Of a DNA stretch of 39,668 bases, positions 6,976-14,303 are shown piece after piece (position 1 is the stretch's first letter; each line of letters begins with the position of its first letter). The translations under genes were made by a program, and so were the position numbers. The stretch spans positions 1 through 39,668 of the IMG/VR virus record IMGVR_UViG_3300042465_002707; one strand, given 5' to 3'. This DNA comes from a virus. The notes beneath the pieces are model-generated. The model was not told the origin of the DNA. It did no database searches and worked only from the letters and a program-made list of their open reading frames with translations.

Positions 6976-7484
6976 TTCTCAGCTAGTTTAGCTTTAATGT
7001 CCTGTGCCACTTTGATCACGGTAGCTAGTTTCTTTTCGTCTGCGCTCAGGCCTTTCCATATTGCGTTAAGCTGTCCGAGGTCAGTTGCCGCGCATAATGC
7101 AGCGATGGCCGTCACGTCCGATACCTCGACCCGTGGCGCAGGGCTTGTTGTCCTTATCCGAACACCACCGACCACTTGACCCTTCATCTTTACCGAAGCA
7201 TCAATGTACAGTTCAACGGCCAAATTCAGCCAAGTGTCAACGTCTGTTCCGAAACCGCCAAGCCTTCTTATGGTATTGGCGTTGGTAGCGTTGAGTACCA
7301 ACGGCTTAATGCCCTCTTTGAAGTAGGCGATGTTGAAGTTGCCCTTCGACCCTGCGACCATCGCGCCTTCTTCTTGTTTGACTTTCGTCACGGTGAACAC
7401 AAGCGGCTTACCTTGTTCGACCAATTCCTCCAAGTCAACAACCCCTAGGTGGTCGGACTTATACACGTTTCTGTAATTTGGCAT
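6972..7484 (-). CDS. Conserved phage protein of the recombination cassette
   Basis: A 170-residue protein beginning MPNYRNVYKSDHLGVVDLEEL, a pattern I recognise from many phage genes next to exonuclease or RecT-type loci: an initial strand-rich domain (residues 1-115) with LVLNATNANTI and a closing VRIR strand, then a separate helical tail (120-168). Function in the family is not clear to me; a role with the YqaJ exonuclease, perhaps as single-strand annealing or DNA-binding partner, is inferred from order and the ATGA overlap. It is the first gene after a 19-bp palindrome, with a 67-base gap that could hold a promoter I could not identify. Confidence 0.7.
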   Translation of the reverse strand: MPNYRNVYKSDHLGVVDLEELVEQGKPLVFTVTKVKQEEGAMVAGSKGNFNIAYFKEGIKPLVLNATNANTIRRLGGFGTDVDTWLNLAVELYIDASVKMKGQVVGGVRIRTTSPAPRVEVSDVTAIAALCAATDLGQLNAIWKGLSADEKKLATVIKVAQDIKAKLAEK

Positions 7485-7551
7485 TTGTTCTCTGTTTAAT
7501 TGTTTCGGTAAAAATAATTATTCTTTTGTTCTGTTGTATGCGTGTCGGCTA

Positions 7552-7570
7552 ATTTAGAATGATTCTAAAT
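7552..7570. promoter_or_regulatory. 19-bp palindrome, copy 1
   Basis: ATTTAGAAT-G-ATTCTAAAT, perfect 9-base arms around one central base. It covers the last codons and stop of the VRR-NUC gene and precedes the recombination module starting at 7484. Three further copies lie at 13237, 14281 and 16204, each at a module boundary. Likely an operator for a dimeric regulator. Confidence 0.6.
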
Positions 7571-7829
7571 AAGCTACGGTTTGCGCATAATCTTCGGGAC
7601 AACTTACCAATGCAATAAACCCAAGTTCGTTTAGTTCCTTAATCCTGTACTCTTGAACTGGTGATAATTTGCCGCCTGTATTTTTTACCTCTATAAATAT
7701 GGTTGGTCTATTCGGGTGCAATAGTATCAAGTCAGGATAGCCGTTTACTGTTGCCCGTATTATCTTAATTACTAGCCAGCCCTTACCCTCAAAGTATTTC
7801 TTTAGCCTTCGCTGGTAGGTGCTTTCCAT
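7554..7829 (-). CDS. VRR-NUC domain nuclease
   Basis: A 91-residue stand-alone VRR-NUC protein, the usual size in phages. The PD-(D/E)XK-type core is visible: GYPDLILL (D33), IFIEVKN (E47, K49), then KLSPVQEYRIKELNELGF (Q59) and a final ALV strand. These nucleases act on branched DNA or replication intermediates and often stand next to SNF2-like helicases, as here. It overlaps the helicase gene by 28 bases. Its last residues LESF and stop codon are encoded by the 19-bp palindrome. Confidence 0.9.
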   Translation of the reverse strand: MESTYQRRLKKYFEGKGWLVIKIIRATVNGYPDLILLHPNRPTIFIEVKNTGGKLSPVQEYRIKELNELGFIALVSCPEDYAQTVAYLESF

Positions 7830-9034
7830 TTCTTAAAATGTTTTAGAGTGTAATCCTGTTTCTTAATTACGGTGTTGTAAATATCCAATTCAATACCACC
7901 CTCCGACATGATGAACCAAACTTCGGGCGGTGTTTTACGGTCTTTAGTAGTTGCCCTGTCACGCCCTTGGATATAAGATAAGCTGCTAAACTCGATATTC
8001 AAGTACACTAAGCAGTCAGCACTCGATAAGTTAACCCCTTCGCGGCTACTGCGAATTTGCCCAACAAATGTAGCGGTCGGATCTGCATTAAACGCTTCGG
8101 GTGTAATTACGCAGTTGGGGATTAACTCTTTCACCATGTCCATCTCTGCTTGGTACACGGTAAAGATGGCAATTTTGCGGCCTGTGAATTTGCGAATGAT
8201 AGCCCTTACCTTAGTATTATCTACAAGGTGAACCCCGTTTTCAGCAATCACCGTTCCACTGCATAGCTGGTGAACCTTTGATTGCTGTTTAACTCCCGTG
8301 TCGGCAAGTATCGCATCTGTTTTACCTACATAAATCCCATGTTCTTTTACCGCTTTTATCAACTTATAGGTTGACTTTTGCAAAGGAACAATTAGAATGT
8401 CCTCAATAATCTTTTGAGTAAACCCAGCTTGCTGTTGGGTATAGGTTAGCATAATCGGCTTGACATACATTGATATATCCTTCCAACGGGCATCGGAGTA
8501 ATCATTTGTAGTTTGCCCAGTCCCTATGTATTTCACTTTGACATTCACAAAAACTTTAGCCCACTTGTAGAAGTTGCCGTATTGTGCGAATGGACTTAAT
8601 GGATGCACCCAAAATTGATGGAATAGTTGACTAAAACTTTCAGGGCTTGGCGTTCCACTAAGCATAATGACGTATGTATTTTGGTCTATAATCGCACGTA
8701 ATTGTTTAGCCCTTAATGATGGCTTTGGAAACGCTCCAATGCAATGTGCTTCATCTATTACAATGTACTTAAAGCGTTCTTTTACCTTGTGCAAACTTTC
8801 ATAGTTCACCACCTCCGCATCGAACCCGATTAACTCCGCATCGTTTTGGATGCTTGGTATTGCTTTCTTCTTGGTTACAAATAGGCATCTATTCGCGCCT
8901 ATCTTTTGGAGCGTTGCAAAGGCGGTTAAGGTCTTTCCGCAACGTACCTCCCATGCCAAATACACTATTTTCCTTTTCAGTAGTATAGCGGCTGCATCTT
9001 CGCTACCTTTTACTTGGTAATCTCTAAGCTGCAT
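7802..9034 (-). CDS. SF2 (SNF2/DEAH-type) helicase
   Basis: I start the protein at the ATG at 9032-9034 (MQLRDYQVKG, 410 aa), which overlaps the stop of the primase-helicase gene; the frame extends 16 codons further up but only into that gene's end. Motifs: Q-motif-like RDYQ (4-7), Walker A EVRCGKTLTA (29-38), DEAH (94-97), SGTPSP motif III (126-131), and a C-terminal motif VI with QGRDRA. An ATP-driven DNA translocase for replication or repair. It pairs with the VRR-NUC nuclease downstream, an arrangement common in phages. Confident class; exact substrate unknown. Confidence 0.9.
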   Translation of the reverse strand: MQLRDYQVKGSEDAAAILLKRKIVYLAWEVRCGKTLTAFATLQKIGANRCLFVTKKKAIPSIQNDAELIGFDAEVVNYESLHKVKERFKYIVIDEAHCIGAFPKPSLRAKQLRAIIDQNTYVIMLSGTPSPESFSQLFHQFWVHPLSPFAQYGNFYKWAKVFVNVKVKYIGTGQTTNDYSDARWKDISMYVKPIMLTYTQQQAGFTQKIIEDILIVPLQKSTYKLIKAVKEHGIYVGKTDAILADTGVKQQSKVHQLCSGTVIAENGVHLVDNTKVRAIIRKFTGRKIAIFTVYQAEMDMVKELIPNCVITPEAFNADPTATFVGQIRSSREGVNLSSADCLVYLNIEFSSLSYIQGRDRATTKDRKTPPEVWFIMSEGGIELDIYNTVIKKQDYTLKHFKKWKAPTSEG

Positions 9035-11294
9035 TCTCAAACTCTTTAATCCAGTTGATAATCGTTTGGCGCGATACCGCAAGCAACTCCGCAGCGGAGG
9101 TTCTATTCAAATCCGTGTCAGTCCTCCACATTTGTTTACATCGTTCTTTTGGTGTTGCCGCCCCTTTAATGTTTGCGGCTTCGCGAATTACGTTGTATGC
9201 CATGCTATCTACTTTTACCTTTTTACTCATGGTAATAAAGTAGTCAGATAATCGCTCGGCTTTTATCATTGTTTCAGCATCAATAGGACGCTTCAAATCT
9301 TCGCCATTTGCATAGGCATCAATGACAGATAATAGCAATGCGAAACGTGGTACGTAGGTCTTTTGCTTTGGTAGCATTGACTTAGTAAACTCACTTTCAT
9401 TATCGCTATTCTGCATAATAGTTATCTTATCATTTATGCGTTTCCACTCCACCTTTGCCGCCTTGTTCATAGGTATTAAGTGCGGTTTTATTTCGCGTTC
9501 CTCATCAAATTCTATCATTTCACTTTTAATGTAAGCGTGTAATTCGCCTACATAATTATGATACCATTCAATTAAATCGGGGTTTAATTCATTCTCATTA
9601 TACATTTCTACTTGAATGTCGGGGTAACACAATAGCATCCTATCGCTAAAACCATTATCCCTATACTCATCGGTAAAAATTTGATTCAATACTGCAGGTT
9701 GTATTCCACCAAGTACAGGAATGATAGGACTGTGAACGTATGTATTCTTAACCGTTTTTCTGTTTAGTGCTGCAGGTTGGTTACTAAAAGTTGAAAGCCA
9801 AAACTCCAAGTCAGAACCCGCCCGATACTTATTCATGTCCTTAATCCATCCTGCAAGTTCGTCCTTAAATACTCCAACCGCGTTTGGATTTTCTTCATGC
9901 AATTCTACCAATGCCTCAAGCGTTACATCGTTAACTATAAACTGCTTTTTGATTGGGCATGGTATTTCGGGGCGTTGCTCTTTTTCTTTTTTACTTAATT
10001 TATCGTACTCATCCCACTCCCTAAAACGCTTTTGGTATTCTCTTATTTCTCGGCTGTTTGCTTGAATAAGCGGTCTTATTACGTTGTTTATTGATGGTGA
10101 TTTACCAACACCAGCTTTACCAACAACCGTTACCCAAATAGTGCAACACTCATCCCACCCGCTTTTGACTTGTATCTTCATTGAGTTACCAACCAAAATT
10201 GATAGCATCCAAAGTAGCCCAGCGCCCATGTAGTCAATAGAACTATCTAACGTCCTATTGCATTCTAATAGGTAGTTTTGTATTTCGACTGGATAAATAT
10301 CCAAAGGAAAAGATAGCTTTTCAATTACTGGCTTATCTACTTTCGCTATTTCGGGTTGTGGTTGTTTAACCCTATCACCGTAACCGCTTGCGTATAACTC
10401 TTTAGCTGCACTACTCATATCGCCCCTGTGGTGCTTGTATGCAAACAAGGCAAACGGGCTTAATAGCTTTTCGTTAGGGTATGCCGTTCCTGTACTAAAT
10501 AGATACATACAACCGCTATCCTTAAACACGTAGCCGCTATGCGCAGAAGTTGCCCCGTGTCGTTTAATAACAGTCTTTGAGGATAGTTGCCGTATTACTT
10601 TGAACTCATCACCAACCACATCAAAAACCGTATGCCTTTGGTTGTAATCTTGCCACGGGCTTACTCCTGTTGCCTTTTCTTTTTTAGGATGCTCAATCTC
10701 TTGCACCTCCACCCGTTCATCATACATCCTACAAATCGCAAGGATAGTATTGTGTTCTTCATCGCTTAGGTATTGGATAGCTGTATAGTCTAATCCGTTT
10801 GCGCATTCATCGTATAATAACGCATATCCCCCAGTTCCACGGCTTTCAATTAGTGCCTGTGTTTTGCCGCTACTTTCAGATTTTAACCCCGTTAATACAG
10901 GTACTGCAATCTTTTCGTTACCCATCATTAACCGTGTTCGATAGGTCAAATGATACCCAAAATTCATAGTCTTATGTACCGCCACCTTTTTATCAAACCC
11001 ATCCACGTTATCGCGTACAAAAGCAATAAACTCATCAAAGAAAGTAGCCCGTAATTCCATAGGCAGTACCTTCAAATCAATGTCGATAACTAGAATATCA
11101 TTGTAGCCAGTTGGATAGCCATATCGAAAAGCTTTGGGATTCTGTATATTCTTTTCAAGTTCTGCAGTTGTCCACGGGGTTGTCATTAACGCCTTCCAAC
11201 CGTGGCATGGTAGCTTATCTTCACCTGCTACGAGTAAGGAATACCCTGCAGCAAGTAGTGACTTGCCGCGTTCTAATTTGATGTACTTGCTCAT
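9024..11294 (-). CDS. Primase-polymerase / DUF3987 helicase
   Basis: A 756-residue replication protein. The N-terminus (about 1-200) is prim-pol-like with LVIDIDLK supplying metal-binding D71 and D73. Around 250-310 is the connector seen in such proteins (ALFAYKHHRGDMSSAAKELY). From 330 on comes a DUF3987-type ATPase with Walker A GKAGVGKS (392-399) and Walker B-like VGVFKDE. The C-terminus ends in a helix-turn-helix (SAAELLAVSRQTIINWI). Expected to make primers and unwind DNA at the fork. It lies just downstream of the AT-rich iteron region, in keeping with origin-proximal replication genes. ATGA overlap with the gene upstream. Confidence 0.9.
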   Translation of the reverse strand: MSKYIKLERGKSLLAAGYSLLVAGEDKLPCHGWKALMTTPWTTAELEKNIQNPKAFRYGYPTGYNDILVIDIDLKVLPMELRATFFDEFIAFVRDNVDGFDKKVAVHKTMNFGYHLTYRTRLMMGNEKIAVPVLTGLKSESSGKTQALIESRGTGGYALLYDECANGLDYTAIQYLSDEEHNTILAICRMYDERVEVQEIEHPKKEKATGVSPWQDYNQRHTVFDVVGDEFKVIRQLSSKTVIKRHGATSAHSGYVFKDSGCMYLFSTGTAYPNEKLLSPFALFAYKHHRGDMSSAAKELYASGYGDRVKQPQPEIAKVDKPVIEKLSFPLDIYPVEIQNYLLECNRTLDSSIDYMGAGLLWMLSILVGNSMKIQVKSGWDECCTIWVTVVGKAGVGKSPSINNVIRPLIQANSREIREYQKRFREWDEYDKLSKKEKEQRPEIPCPIKKQFIVNDVTLEALVELHEENPNAVGVFKDELAGWIKDMNKYRAGSDLEFWLSTFSNQPAALNRKTVKNTYVHSPIIPVLGGIQPAVLNQIFTDEYRDNGFSDRMLLCYPDIQVEMYNENELNPDLIEWYHNYVGELHAYIKSEMIEFDEEREIKPHLIPMNKAAKVEWKRINDKITIMQNSDNESEFTKSMLPKQKTYVPRFALLLSVIDAYANGEDLKRPIDAETMIKAERLSDYFITMSKKVKVDSMAYNVIREAANIKGAATPKERCKQMWRTDTDLNRTSAAELLAVSRQTIINWIKEFENAA

Positions 11295-11836
11295 TTGTTG
11301 TTTGTTTCGATTATGTCTACCGCAAACTTTAACGCATCTAAAAAAGTACGCCTTTCAGAATCACCACGTAATTCAAGTTCAAAAAAACTTGCTTCCATAC
11401 CATTAACATACATACAGGTCGCGGCAACGTCTGTAATTGAAAATTTTACTACGCAACCATGTCCAGCATCACCGCCTTTAAATCCCGTATCGGTTACATC
11501 TACCGTAATGATATTGCAATCGGTAAATGTTTGAGTAGTTATTTGAGTAGAGTTGTACGCACGATTCCATATTTCAATCGGCTTTAATTTTTCGCGCCAT
11601 AGTCCAGTAATTAACTGAATCAGTAAAAGATTATTAAACCTTTTTATTTCTTTAGGCTCTTTATCTAATTCTGTTGCAAAACTTTCGTAATACTCATAAT
11701 CGCGTGGGCTTTTAGATAGTTCATCTACTAGCTTCATTAAAGCATTAAAGCTGGCTTTTGCTTGTTCCTTATCCTCAAACCAAATAGAATCCGAAAATAA
11801 AGCATCCAATTCTTCATTAATTGTTTTCTTGTTCAT
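11291..11836 (-). CDS. Hypothetical protein (181 aa) before the primase
   Basis: A 181-residue protein: acidic helical N-terminal half (1-90) and a beta-rich C-terminal half (105-170) with a Gly-rich turn (DTGFKGGDAGHG). No motif recognised. It is the first gene of the replication module; its ATG stands 13 bases after a branched RNA-like fold (11850-11919) and it couples to the primase-helicase by ATGA. This context suggests a replication accessory or initiator role, but sequence alone does not show it. Confidence 0.75.
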   Translation of the reverse strand: MNKKTINEELDALFSDSIWFEDKEQAKASFNALMKLVDELSKSPRDYEYYESFATELDKEPKEIKRFNNLLLIQLITGLWREKLKPIEIWNRAYNSTQITTQTFTDCNIITVDVTDTGFKGGDAGHGCVVKFSITDVAATCMYVNGMEASFFELELRGDSERRTFLDALKFAVDIIETNNK

Positions 11837-11849
11837 GACAAAATACCGT

Positions 11850-11919
11850 CACGGAGCATCGGTTGACAGCCGACCCAGCGAAAGCCACATGAAGACGGCT
11901 TTTCGGAGGTTGCTCCGTG
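11850..11919. ncRNA. Candidate structured RNA (three-way junction)
   Basis: A 9-bp closing stem (11850-11858 with 11911-11919) encloses two inner hairpins: TCGG/CCGA (859-873) and GAAAGCC/GGCTTT with a bulge (880-904). On the minus strand it forms the leader of the 181-aa gene, ending 13 bases before its ATG. On the plus strand it is followed by GGATTTTTT and contains a competing hairpin (CGGAG 904-908 with CTCCG 913-917), as in terminator/antiterminator switches. Class not recognised; strand unresolved. It could also be a DNA structure next to the origin. Confidence 0.5.
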
Positions 11920-12024
11920 AAGGATTTTTTAGTAAGGTTTGTTTTTTGGCTTCATGTATTTGTTTCGGGTGTCATTCCGAATGGGTGTAAATATAAACAT
12001 AATTTTGATTCAAACAAAAAAATC

Positions 12025-12274
12025 TACTGTAAACCTACTGTAAAGCAATTTTACACCTACTTTACATTAAAAAACCAATGTTTATGCGGACTGTAGAAGG
12101 TTTTACTGTAAAATTTTACACCTGAGCAAAAATTTTAGAATTTGGTTTTTGACTTTTTTATTTTAATAATCAAGCTTTACAGTAAAATTTTACAGTAAAC
12201 CTTTAGCAAAACCGCGCTACTGCTATAAAGTTACTGTAAAGTGCTGACAAAATCTACTGTAAAGACTTTACACC
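12025..12274. repeat. Iteron cluster, candidate replication origin
   Basis: Exact TACTGTAAA occurs at 12025, 12036, 12104, 12232 and 12255, and its complement TTTACAGTA at 12176 and 12189. Three copies are followed within 0-4 bases by an inverted DnaA-box-like TTTTACACC or CTTTACACC (12049, 12114, 12266), so the unit is a near-palindrome. The first two copies are 11 bases apart, one helical turn. The surroundings are very AT-rich and the primase module begins 190 bases away. Alternative: operators of an early repressor. Confidence 0.65.
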
Positions 12275-12280
12275 CACCAA

Positions 12281-12309
12281 ACGAAAAAGCCCCCAGTTAC
12301 GGAGGCTTT
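12281..12309 (-). terminator. Intrinsic terminator
   Basis: Minus-strand stem AAAGCCTCC/GGGGGCTTT (9 bp, one G-U) with a 6-base loop, then TTTTTCG. The G-U pair would be a mismatch on the plus strand, supporting minus orientation. It ends the transcript carrying the Dam-like methylase and isolates the iteron region from it. Confidence 0.75.
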
Positions 12310-12333
12310 CACTTTCAGAAATGGTTCAACTGT

Positions 12334-12420
12334 TCACCCGATTTCAATCAGCCGCGTCACCTTGCCTCCGTTGTTGAAGTGGTCTTTAAGCCTTTCGAGT
12401 TGGGTTGATGTGTGTTGCAT
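12334..12420 (-). CDS. Possible 28-aa microprotein or remnant
   Basis: A 28-residue ATG frame starting MQHTSTQLERLKDHFNNGG and ending RLIEIG. The opening recalls the start of small phage helix-turn-helix proteins (T-LE-LK-HF--GG), but stops where the recognition helices should follow. It stands just before the terminator and after two half-sites of the 19-bp palindrome. It may be a real microprotein, a decayed HTH gene, or chance. Confidence 0.35.
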   Translation of the reverse strand: MQHTSTQLERLKDHFNNGGKVTRLIEIG

Positions 12421-12422
12421 GG

Positions 12423-12476
12423 TTAGAATAGGGTTAGTTGTTGGTTTGTGATTTAGAATAGGGTTGTTTGTGATTT
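12423..12476. repeat. 30-base tandem repeat with palindrome half-sites
   Basis: TTAGAATAGGGTT occurs at 12423-12435 and 12453-12465, period 30, each followed by a TTTGTGATTT-like segment. The second copy contains the exact half-site ATTTAGAAT (12451-12459) of the 19-bp palindromes, the first one 8 of 9 bases. It lies between the Dam-like gene and the micro-ORF. Confidence 0.55.
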
Positions 12477-12503
12477 GAATTAAGCCCAAAATCAGCAATT
12501 TTT

Positions 12504-13208
12504 TCAAAATTGTAAAAGTTGTTGTTGTGCATCATAATTAGTTCTTTGGTTACTCCATATTGCTTCTACTGTATCTGTGTTTCTTGCTCCTTGTATTTGT
12601 ATTACAGGTTTAAAATCCATCCAATCGGCTTTTGTGTTTTCGCAAACTATTGCTTGTCCGTTCCTTGTTTTGCACCATTCAGCCAATTTAGCAAAGTCAA
12701 TATTTTTACTGCTTTCCTTATAATACTTTCCTCCGAATTGATAAGGTGGGTCAATAAACCAAGTTGCATCTACGTTTTCAATTTCATCATAACTACCTTT
12801 CTTTATTTCCCAATGCCTTATCTTGTCAATATTTTCAACTATTCTGTTAATGTTTTGCTTGTGTATCCCTCTTAAATAATATTGCGATGAAGGTGTATTT
12901 TGTCCAGATGCAGACCCTTGCACTATACAAAATCTCATTAATGCTTTTTCGTCATCTGATAAGTTAAAGTCGTTTATATTATCACCTTGTTTCAATTCTG
13001 GTAATCCAAGTATATCTTTTTTAGTTGCTTGTTGTAAGTATTTCCATACTTGTATTACAACCTCATATTTATCTACAAGCAAAACATCATTCTGCCAATA
13101 TTTCAAACTGTATCTTGCACTTCCAGCAAAAGGTTCAATTATCCTTTTGTGTTTCGGTGGTGGGTAATAGTCCACTATTTTTGATTTGCTTCCGTAATAG
13201 CTAAACAT
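12504..13208 (-). CDS. Dam-like N6-adenine DNA methyltransferase (D12 class)
   Basis: A 234-residue enzyme of the D12 class. The N-terminal YYGSKSKI and SAM-binding EPFAGSA (25-31) come first and the catalytic DPPY (153-156) later, the alpha-class order of Dam enzymes. It would methylate adenine in a short DNA site, probably for protection from restriction or to mark replication. It is the second methyltransferase of this genome. The gene is visibly richer in A and T than the late genes, which suggests separate acquisition. It begins 29 bases after a degenerate copy of the 19-bp palindrome and is followed by a terminator. Family call is firm. Confidence 0.9.
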   Translation of the reverse strand: MFSYYGSKSKIVDYYPPPKHKRIIEPFAGSARYSLKYWQNDVLLVDKYEVVIQVWKYLQQATKKDILGLPELKQGDNINDFNLSDDEKALMRFCIVQGSASGQNTPSSQYYLRGIHKQNINRIVENIDKIRHWEIKKGSYDEIENVDATWFIDPPYQFGGKYYKESSKNIDFAKLAEWCKTRNGQAIVCENTKADWMDFKPVIQIQGARNTDTVEAIWSNQRTNYDAQQQLLQF

Positions 13209-13236
13209 TTATTTTGTCCGTTTGCAGCAATCCGTA

Positions 13237-13255
13237 ATTTGGAATGGTTCTAAAT
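13237..13255. promoter_or_regulatory. 19-bp palindrome, copy 2 (degenerate)
   Basis: ATTTGGAAT-G-GTTCTAAAT, 7 of 9 arm positions paired. It lies three bases after the stop of the 94-aa gene and 28 bases before the Dam-like start. I see no TAnnTTTG box between it and the methylase, so the promoter of that gene is unresolved. Confidence 0.5.
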
Positions 13256-13258
13256 AGG

Positions 13259-13543
13259 CTACTGCTCATCACCTTGCCCAAAGATGAAAAAAGTGCCATT
13301 GTCGTACTGAATATCCACAGCGTTTTGAAGTTCATCGAATACGCGAATGAATGTGTAACGGCCTGACTTTATCGGCTTAACGCCTATTGCTTCGGCCAGT
13401 AGATGTAACGTCTTACGGTCTGTGATTATCGGCTCAAGCACGTCCATCTTTAGCCTAACAACCGCCTTGATGCCCTCGTTGCGTACAAAGGTCGGTATCT
13501 TCGTGTTGGAGAGTTTTAATTCTAGTTCTGTCGCTGTGATCAT
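13259..13543 (-). CDS. Hypothetical protein (94 aa)
   Basis: A soluble 94-residue protein: helical N-terminal part with a basic VVRLKMDVL segment, a helix IITDRKTLHLLAEAIGVKP and a closing beta hairpin (YTFIRVFDEL, DIQYDNGTFFIFG). Not recognised. ATGA-coupled to the 91-aa gene upstream; last gene of the module that starts at 14214. Small size and placement point to an accessory, perhaps anti-host protein; that is inference. Confidence 0.65.
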   Translation of the reverse strand: MITATELELKLSNTKIPTFVRNEGIKAVVRLKMDVLEPIITDRKTLHLLAEAIGVKPIKSGRYTFIRVFDELQNAVDIQYDNGTFFIFGQGDEQ

Positions 13544-13815
13544 TCCGCTATGGTATAAGGCTCTGTTTTTAACTCGCTTGGAAATTCATTTACCGTGAAG
13601 CTCGTGTCGTTGCATAGGTCGGCTTCATCGAAGTGGCTAAGTAGCCAATCCGTAACCTCGTCCTCAATGTAGGTGTAGATTGACACAACTCTGTCGGGTA
13701 TATCCTCGGCTATTGAATCGCGGGTGTATCGAGTGCTGCCCTGCTCAAATTGAACCGCAGCGTGAAACTGATAACACCCGTCTAATGTGGTGACTGTGAT
13801 GTGGTTGGTTTGCAT
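13540..13815 (-). CDS. Hypothetical acidic protein (91 aa)
   Basis: A 91-residue acidic, soluble protein with a beta-rich first half (HITVTTLDGCYQFHAAVQF) and a helical stretch EDEVTDWLLSHFDEADL. Acidic composition recalls DNA-mimic or anti-restriction proteins, but no specific signature is visible. Its ATG stands three bases after the stop of the 131-aa gene, and its end overlaps the next ATG, so it belongs to the 14214-13259 module. Confidence 0.65.
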   Translation of the reverse strand: MQTNHITVTTLDGCYQFHAAVQFEQGSTRYTRDSIAEDIPDRVVSIYTYIEDEVTDWLLSHFDEADLCNDTSFTVNEFPSELKTEPYTIAE

Positions 13816-13818
13816 GGG

Positions 13819-14214
13819 TTAGTTCTTTTTGAGAACGACCTCCGTAATGCCATCAACGCGGCTAACTGATACATACTTGATTTCATAATTCCCGACATAA
13901 GGAGTTAAAACCTTCCCTTGGGTCTTGGTGTTCAAGGATATTCGACACTCACGGTCTGACTTCTTTGGGAAGTACATCTTGTATAAATTACGATGGTTAG
14001 TGAAGGACACATAAAGGCAAAGATTGCCCTCCTCATTAATACCGATGCTTGACCAAACGCCCTGATTTTTCTGAACTATTCGGTCAAACGCAGTACCCTT
14101 TATTGATATTGACGTTTTGCCAATTCCGATACCATCGGAACAAGTTCTGCCCCTTTTTGCTGATTTTGTAAGTAGTAGTTTCATTGTCTCTTGTTTTTTA
14201 GTGTCGTGCTTCAT
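13819..14214 (-). CDS. Hypothetical protein (131 aa), first gene of module
   Basis: A basic, largely beta-type protein of 131 residues; a second ATG ten codons in (14184) would give MKLLLTKSAKRGRT. The upstream ATG lies 14 bases after the -7 box of a strong promoter, the inner one 44 bases; I keep the longer form but cannot decide. The promoter region shares a 16-base identity with that of the gene at 15911-16105. Function unknown; the module's three small genes look like accessory genes. Confidence 0.65.
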   Translation of the reverse strand: MKHDTKKQETMKLLLTKSAKRGRTCSDGIGIGKTSISIKGTAFDRIVQKNQGVWSSIGINEEGNLCLYVSFTNHRNLYKMYFPKKSDRECRISLNTKTQGKVLTPYVGNYEIKYVSVSRVDGITEVVLKKN

Positions 14215-14228
14215 TGCTTACGACCTGA

Positions 14229-14259
14229 CAAATGTACGGATGATTTCCATACTACCAAA
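14229..14259 (-). promoter_or_regulatory. Bacteroidota-type promoter
   Basis: Minus strand TTTG (14256-14259), N19, TACATTTG (14229-14236). The 16 bases 14221-14236 and the ATTTGGTAGT around the -33 element are identical in the promoter at 16141-16171. The 19-bp palindrome copy 3 lies 21 bases upstream of the -33 element. Confidence 0.8.
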
Positions 14260-14280
14260 TTAATCTTTGATTTTGCGCTA

Positions 14281-14299
14281 ATTTAGAATCATTCTAAAT
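14281..14299. promoter_or_regulatory. 19-bp palindrome, copy 3
   Basis: ATTTAGAAT-C-ATTCTAAAT, perfect arms. It stands four bases after the stop of the spanin-like gene (14304) and 21 bases upstream of a -33 element, a place suited to an activator or an upstream operator. Confidence 0.7.
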
Positions 14300-14303
14300 A
14301 AGG

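Larger units (their letters stand above)
11837..12503. other. 667-base AT-rich gap: candidate origin region
   Basis: The longest stretch without an established gene. From low to high coordinates: branched fold (11850-11919), AT-rich spacer (to 12020), iterons TACTGTAAA and TTTTACACC (12025-12274), a minus-strand terminator (12281-12309), a possible 28-codon reading frame (12334-12420) and a 30-base tandem repeat (12423-12476). I see no other gene in it. Confidence 0.8.

Noticed and set aside
9083-11294. Integrase, recombinase or partition function in the replication region
   Set aside because: No tyrosine or serine recombinase motifs seen; the ParB-like domain at 3005-4201 belongs to a methyltransferase fusion and is no sign of plasmid-like partition.
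11837-12503. CRISPR array in the repeat-rich gap
   Set aside because: Repeats are 9 bases, irregularly spaced and in both orientations, without unique spacers of equal length.
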